The notes under the pieces are model-generated. The model saw only the letters and a program-made list of their open reading frames with translations, did no database searches and had not been told where the DNA came from. The position numbers and the translations under genes are program-made. From positions 71,523,745 to 71,587,744 of the forward strand of contig OZ018320.1 in assembly GCA_963969495.1 (NCBI GenBank): DNA of 64,000 nucleotides, in the 5' to 3' direction. This DNA is from Ceratothoa steindachneri (lineage: Eukaryota > Arthropoda > Malacostraca > Isopoda > Cymothoidae). Positions 57,979 through 64,000 of the stretch are shown here, piece after piece (the first letter of the stretch is position 1; each line of letters starts with the position of its first letter).

Positions 57979-57990
57979 GGAATGGAGAGG
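57979..57990 (+). other. Polypurine tract
   Basis: GGAATGGAGAGG immediately precedes the TG of the 3' LTR, the expected plus-strand primer. Confidence 0.75.
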
Positions 57991-59329
57991 TGTGATAGAA
58001 CGGTTTAAGGCCGCTTTAATTCAGCCTCTATCACATTTTAACCATGCTTAGCCACGTGCATCCTGCCTGCGAGAGGAAGCAGAAGCGTGTTATCTCCTAT
58101 CATAGCCAATGTTTAATCAAGGAGGTTCACTCCCCCGTTTCACCTCCATACGTCGATCTCGCCAGATGGAATTAGGCTTATGGGCAGATAAGATATTTTG
58201 TCAGGCGCCAGCGGGGCATTCCCCCGAAGCCTCCCACTCAATTGTCCCCTACGCCAAGGGGATGGATTCGACTATTTATATCATAGCTTTTCCCGATTGA
58301 AGCAGATCAGATCCAGATTATCTTCGCGAGGCATCAAGCTGATCCGGTCTCCCTTGTGCACCTAGGAACTCTCTACCTCGAGAACCCCTTTATTGCTTAG
58401 AAGAGGACAATATCCCTTGAGTGTCAAGGTTTGTGCCTTCGAGACGCCAAGTCAACAAGGCCCCCCTATTGTTCAGAAAGAGAACAACGTTTGAACAGCC
58501 ATTATTCTTTGAGCCCGTTTGACAAGAAACGGTTCTCACCCTTCCCTGTTGTTCAGAAAGAGAACAACGTTAGAACAGCCATTGTTCTTCAAGCCCGTTC
58601 GCCAAGAAACGGTTCTCGTTCCTAAGACATCACGTCCGGATAATTTAATTCCCCCCTTTTTAACGTTATTCAAGAGAACCCTTGGTTTCAACAAAAACCT
58701 CCATTGTTCATCTATAACATATCCGATTTGCTGTCACAAAGATCGCTCGTACTTCTGAGCCCCACTTCGCCCTCACTCTTGGAAGACAGTCCTTCCCCTT
58801 CGTTAAGGACAACCCCCCGAAGAACCCTTCTGCTGGAAGTCGCCAGTAGACCAAAGATTCCTTCGCATCGTCTTCCTCTGCACAACAACTTTGTAATTAC
58901 GTAAGCTGAGCATTACCTTTAATCATTTAACCTTTTGTCAACGCAACCCTGTGCTTTAAATGGTTTAGCGAACCATTCCCCCCCCTTTAATTTTTATTTG
59001 TTCACCTTTTTAAATCTCTCCAAATCTTAATCCTTGGAGTAGTCGGATATTCCCACGATCCTTTTCATTCTCCGTTTATGTAAACATTTTTTTTTGTGTT
59101 GTTTATAGTTTAATTTAATAAAACTCTATTTTATTAATGGTAGCCATATTATTTATCCTTGTGCCCCGTTACACTTCTTAAGCATATTGAAGATAAATAA
59201 GCCTCTCCAGGCCCCCCTCCCTTTTGGACTAACCTCGGTCAATCAGATTACCACGCACTCGAAATATTAGAATAATTCCCTCAACGAATAGTTATATATG
59301 GCATATCGTCGAGAGCCTATTCTACGACA
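57991..59329 (+). repeat. 3' LTR
   Basis: Starts TGTGATAGAACG and ends TTCTACGACA, followed by CATAC. It carries the same 80-bp tandem pair (from 58,464 and 58,544) as the 5' LTR. Confidence 0.93.
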
Positions 59330-59334
59330 CATAC
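59330..59334. repeat. 5-bp target-site duplication CATAC (right)
   Basis: Exact copy of 52,483-52,487. Confidence 0.85.
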
Positions 59335-62300
59335 ATATCTTTAAAATTATCTGTTTCAGAGGTCACTATTGGTTTTCGCTGGATTTATAGCTAAATAAAT
59401 AATACATCTGTGGCATCATCTCTCTCACCTGCTTTGCAAAACGGTTAGGGTTGAGGAATTTAATGGCTGTAGAAACCCTTTTCCCCCTGTCGCTTTCTTT
59501 ACTACTATAGATCTTTGCACCTTTTATTTCTCCATTTCGCACTAATAATGTCCCACAATAAATTTAGTGAGTTTCAATGCCCAATTCTGTACGCGCCTAA
59601 TTAATAGACACGACTGTTATAAGCAAATTTCGCCTTTCTTGTAAGGTTCTTTATGGTTTTAAGGTGACCTAGATTCCTAATAGTCTCTCGCGTCTCATAT
59701 GGTTTATTTGGTAAGGACCCTTCTGGCCTTGAAGCTCCCTCTCATTGGCTTAGCATGGTGAGCAGAAGAATGGTAAAAGCTGTTCTGGTGATCAATCTCC
59801 ATTAAGTATCATTGCCATTTGCTGCTGTTATGTTTTCAACGTGGAGAATTCTCTTATTTTGTCTGACCCTGCAATTCAAGGGCCATTTAGATGCTTTTTG
59901 CTGACGTTGACTGGTTCTTTATCTTTTTATCCCTCCTCCCCCGGGTGCCATTTTGTGGCAGGCCTATCGTATGTTCTAGAAAGTTTGGAGAGATCATTGG
60001 CTGCCATCGTTCTCAGATTCTGAACATATCCTCCAGAGATATTCTCCCTTCCCGTCTCCCTTAGGACACGATGTAAAATAGGTTCCAATTCCAACGATCT
60101 TGGATTTGCATATGAATATGTTTTTCTTCGTATTTCTTTGTTTGTGCTTTCAGCAGTTTTCGTTGTTTTTAGATATTTTTTTTCGCTTGAACGATGAAGG
60201 AAACTACGAGTATCTAAAAAAAATTATCAGGACGAATATGTCATTACACTGAGGAATTGATTGAATTAAAAAAAAAAAGATGAATGAAGTTTTATTTTGA
60301 TTATAGAACTAGTATCGAGCTGGACATTGGAAGGACTCAACCAGAATTGTGCCCATGTGTACTGTAAACATATTTGCATGCATGTAGATCATGGTGCCAA
60401 GCTTTACGTCTCTTCTTATTTTATTGTACAACTTAAAGATGGGGCGAAAATGCTCGAAACTAGCCGTGTACTCGAGCCAAAAATAAAGTCCTCAAATTGC
60501 TTTGATTCAACCAGACCGACTTAAAACCGTCTCTTTAAATAAAAATGGCTTAGGTGAGGAAACTTGCGCCAATCGAAATGTCTAATTTGTCCTCACCTGA
60601 CCTCAGAAGATTTGGGCCATTATCCAAAGACCTGAAGGTAAGGGACCCACCCTTTGATCGATGGTTTAACCACAATTTTGGTTTCTGGGTCAATCCTCCT
60701 CTGAGATTTGTGTGAAAGTTGACGACGTGGGTTTGAACTAAATACAGGACAGTTGTCAGCCCCTTTTGAAGTTTCTATTTACATTTGTGAGCTTTATAAA
60801 GAACCTTTTTCTTTAATTAAAAAAAATGAAGTTAGTATAACCGACAAGGGTTTTTTTTAAAGAAAAACGAGAGCAAATTGGAATGACCAATGAGGTCATT
60901 TTCATTCGGTGGTGAGAGAATAGCGAGAAAAAGGATCAAGTGAAAAAAGGGGAAGATGAAGAGAAGGAACAGAAAGAGTATAAAAGATCAATGATGACAA
61001 AATCTCCATTGGTAAGCCCCATCACCTCTAAATACTGAATGGGAGTCCGTTATAACCCTACCTCCAGAATCTCCACAAAGAACACTGCAATTACTATCAA
61101 AAAAAGAAAGATAATAATAAACAAAATTATCCTCTTCATTAAATACAATTATATAGTCGTGCATATAGTTAATACGAGGTAATATTTACTCAGGCCCGTA
61201 GCCACGTGGGGGCTATGGGGGGGAATGCCACCTCCAAAATCTGATTAGCTCCTCAAAATTTTTAGCCGAAAATAATAATATGATTTCAGTTACACACTAG
61301 GGAGAGATTCTCCCTTGTGTGAAACATTACATAGCAAGTATCTACATTGATATCTTCTGGAAGAGGTTATTTTGTCTGTGGCTACAGCTTCATATTACTA
61401 CTTTGGTTTTGTGAACTGCCTGGTTGGCTTACTAGTTGGAAGAACTGACTGCATAGTAAAGCTCTGCAATTTTATTTTGCCCCTAGCCATTCCATAAGTT
61501 AAAATACATTCAAACTTTCTAAGAATTCATAGCTAATTCTGGAAGTCCATTTTAATAATTTTGTACCAAACACCATCTTCACAATCCTCAAATCCCATTT
61601 GCAATTCTATTTCCCAAACGGATTATATTAAATATCATTTTATAAATCAATTTTATGATAAAGATACAAGTGTTTGTATGTATTATCCTAAAAAAATCCT
61701 ATAATCTCAACTCAAAAAACTACAACAATAATGCTACTTATGGACTCTGAACTATTGTCCCGCTCGTCCTTGGTATCCTTTGAGTGGGCTCCCTACCCAC
61801 TCTAGTCCTTGCAGTGACGTCATTTTCAACTAAAACCTCCTAGGATAGTTGATCATTCCATACCAAGTATTTTACGTTCATATATTTTATACAATTTTTC
61901 ACTTCCCCAACTTAACCAATTATTTATATAACCCCTTGGATATATCTTGGTGGTTTTCTCCTCTATTTTTTAATCGATACATTAATTCTATTTTGGTCGA
62001 AGGACATTATTTAGAGCAAAGAGAATACATACATTTAGGATTCTCCTTTTCTTGTCCTAAAATTATCCGGTAGCTTAAGATTACCAGGTTACTTGTCAAG
62101 AGTTACAACTAGGGTGGGTAACAAGTAAAATTAATTATCGATAGCGCTTAATAGATCTACAATTTGACGTGTGAGTTTTAATGCCCGTCACAAGTGTAGA
62201 TTTTTAAAATTATTTAATCGAGCTATTTTTTCTAGGAGTAATTTTGAGTTTGCTACTCTCAAAATGGTAATATTGGGGGACAAAACGTTCCAGAATGTCA

Positions 62301-63544
62301 ATGTTTCTCTGCTGGTGGACGACCCACTCCCAACTGAACAAAATTAATTAGTCCAAATACACAAAAAAAAGTCCAGATGGGTGTTCTTCTAAATGCCCCC
62401 CACCAAATTGAAAACTCCTTAAGGACTCAACACCCATAAAAACTCATATTTCTTTAGCCAAATCAAGACTGAAAATGAGTCATGTTACGTATTAGTGGAG
62501 TGAGACCATTGAAATAAGAAGAACAAGTCGTTAAGTAGAACTTTCGTTTAGGCTTAGTTAAGATACCTAATCTAACCTAACCCAAAACATGGAAGATGAT
62601 GTTAAATTGCCAAATCTTTGGGTTGGGGACGATGTTAAAATAGCTATATTAGTGGGGGAGGGGGGGATATTAACGTGATCCATCTAACCTAACTACATTT
62701 TTCTTATCTAAGATATTTATTTACTATTCTCGACACGATCCTTTACGAGACTAAAATTTATTAAATTTCGCTAAAAAAAGAGGAAATGTTGGATATTCAT
62801 TGCAATAAATATTAAATCTAAAGTGTTCCGGGCGCCGAAAGAATTTACATCAATAACATTAGAAAATTAAACACAGAACAAAGGTTTACATACATATAGG
62901 AATTATAATAATTATATTCTATGGCATGACCTTTGTTATCATCTTACAGATGCCAAACGTTTGTCATAGTTTTTTATTGACTTGCAGAAGTCTTGGGTAG
63001 AAGATTGGCTCTTTTCCTCTTTACATTCCATCTACAACTCCTCCTTATTATTCATCGAATTTCTTTGGTCGTCGCTCTTTCTTTTTTTTAATTCCATACG
63101 CATATTCCCTGTGGGGTTCTGCCCTTAGATTTTTGATTGTGATTCCAAACATTAATTTTGCTTTTATTTGCTCTTTTATATTTTGTAGGAATGTGAAAAA
63201 TGTAAGCCTAATAATCGTATAACCATGTGATTATTAAGCTTACAATTCCGTGTAAATACATGTGTACATAATAATCGAAAATCACATGACACCGTGATAT
63301 ATAATAGATGTATTTATAAGGCCCAAGGAAATGAAAACTGGTAACACAACCCGGAAAAAGGCTAAGGAAATGATTACGTGTACCATTGAAACTTAAGAAA
63401 GAAAATGGAAGATATGGAAACAGAAGTACAGGGCAAACTATTTTAACTGTTATATGGAAATTAATAAAGGTGTCGGATTTGCACCTGTGTCATAAAGCGT
63501 TCTTCGCTAAAATGACCACGACGCTCATCGCCAAAGCTCTCGCT
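59335..63544. other. AT-rich spacer, nothing recognised
   Basis: I see no gene, RNA or identifiable transposon. Minor items are CTAACCTAACC stretches near 62,570 and 62,683 and an inverted repeat CATGTGATT/AATCACATG at 63,224-63,288. No ORP exon recognised. Confidence 0.4.
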
Positions 63545-63709
63545 TAACAGCAGACTTAGGTTCTCTTGTACACGTGCCATGCAGATTCATAGCTCTGCGG
63601 CGTTCAGCACGTCAGGTGCTGATAAGGCTCCATTTATAGTTTTTTGGCATTTATTTGCTTGCGCAAAGCTTGATTACGGAAGTGAGATTTACTTTTCTGC
63701 ATCCGAGCA
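63545..63709 (+). mobile_element. I-type element fragment (RT thumb region)
   Basis: One open frame from 63,564 reads SCTRAMQIHSSAAFSTSGAD, then FWHLFACAKLDYGSEIYFSA. This matches the same stretch of copies 1-3 (CTRALDIL..., KLDYG-E-Y), better preserved than in those copies. It is cut by the mariner end at 63,710 and may resume beyond the window. Confidence 0.65.
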
Positions 63710-64000
63710 TACGAGGGGCGTTCAATAAGTTTTGCAATTCGGATATAAGGAAACGAGATATGAGGAAAAGTATTATATTATTTTTCAATATAACTACCCT
63801 CGACTTCCATGCACTTGTGCCACTTGTCCCTGAGGCTTCGAATATCCGACACCAGAAATCTCCCGACTGCTGTTCAATCCACTCCTGGACGGCGAGCTGG
63901 ACATCTTCATCATCCCCAAACCGGCGTCCACGCAGTGCAGCCTTGAGCTGGCGGAATAAAAAGTAGTGTTTAGGGCCAGATCTGGACTGTAGGAGGGATG
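63710..64000 (-). mobile_element. Mariner transposon, 3' end of transposase and terminal repeat
   Basis: A terminal repeat starts at TA|CGAGGGGCGTTCAATAAGTT (63,710 onward). Minus-strand translation gives HPSYSPDLA at the window edge, then after a frameshift KHYFLFRQLKAALRGRRFG, DDEDVQLAVQEWIEQQSGDF and a short C-terminus: the mariner transposase end. The position of the third catalytic Asp (before YFLF) reads His. Most of the element lies to the right of the window. Confidence 0.85.

Larger units (their letters stand above)
52488..59329 (+). mobile_element. Ty3/gypsy LTR retrotransposon with Gmr1-type pol order, complete ends, dead
   Basis: Flanked by LTRs of about 1.34 kb (52,488-53,834 and 57,991-59,329), both TG...CA, with 5-bp duplications of CATAC. 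Internal order: (TA)n, candidate primer-binding site, gag with coiled coil, SCAN-like segment and zinc knuckle, protease, a spacer, a GPY/F module, RT, RNase H, then directly the polypurine tract and the 3' LTR. In ordinary gypsy elements integrase with GPY/F follows RNase H; here GPY/F precedes RT and the integrase core is missing. gag has two frameshifts, and the main frame from 54,688 to 57,570 has four internal stops (55,624, 55,717, 56,500, 57,064). The LTRs differ at scattered positions, a few percent by eye, so insertion is not recent. Confidence 0.92.

Noticed and set aside
57571..57990. Integrase or env gene after RNase H of the gypsy element
   Set aside because: No HHCC, DDE or membrane-protein-like frame in these 420 bp.
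43314..64000. Next ORP exon with the EQVSHHPP signature
   Set aside because: Searched by eye for the signature in plus-strand frames and did not find it; presumably beyond the window.

Overview
The window is eukaryotic, AT-rich nuclear DNA dominated by decayed transposable elements. The only host gene I can support is an oxysterol-binding-protein-related gene of the ORP1/ORP2 branch on the + strand. Two of its coding exons are visible (23,135-23,345 and 43,204-43,313), joined in phase 0 across an intron of about 19.9 kb. Large introns, Tc1/mariner, hAT, CR1/Jockey-type and I-type elements, TA microsatellites and CCTAACC-type dispersed motifs together suggest an invertebrate, most likely an arthropod. 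I cannot place it more precisely. I found no prokaryotic features, rRNA, convincing functional tRNA or CRISPR array.

Layout. 1-1,790 (-): CR1/Jockey-type non-LTR element cut by the window edge, 5'-truncated into a cysteine-rich ORF of an unnamed family (1,790-2,440, -). 2,985-9,410 (+): copy 1 of an I-superfamily non-LTR element (zinc-knuckle ORF1; ORF2 with endonuclease, reverse transcriptase and RNase H), followed by a Tc1 remnant. 10,480-16,985: RNase H fragment of the same family, copy 2 (endonuclease deleted), and an extra 3' tail. 17,590-18,450: CR1-type RT remnant. 21,895-22,049: foldback element. 23,135: first ORP exon. 23,725-30,280: copy 3. 35,714-36,533: hAT-type MITE with a perfect 8-bp duplication. 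37,130-37,985 and 40,970-42,260: Tc1 elements. 43,204: second ORP exon, preceded by a triplicated 41-42-bp unit. 44,710-46,360: copy 4, 5'-truncated. 46.4-51.9 kb: foldbacks, hairpins, microsatellites, a short RT tail and a tRNA-like SINE-type head. 52,488-59,329: complete but dead Ty3/gypsy element with two 1.34-kb LTRs and CATAC duplications. 63,545-64,000: short piece of the I-type RT interrupted by a mariner terminus (-).

The most notable items are these. (i) In the LTR element a GPY/F integrase C-terminal module lies upstream of RT and nothing but the 3' LTR follows RNase H, which is the Gmr1-type pol order; the integrase core is deleted. (ii) All full-tailed I-type copies share a two-hairpin 3' tail that could be the structure recognised by their RT. 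(iii) Copy 2 has lost its endonuclease by a deletion that fuses ORF1 to RT in frame. All transposon ORFs are broken by stops, frameshifts or lost catalytic residues, so none appears autonomous. Element boundaries are estimated by eye and are approximate unless a target-site duplication is given.
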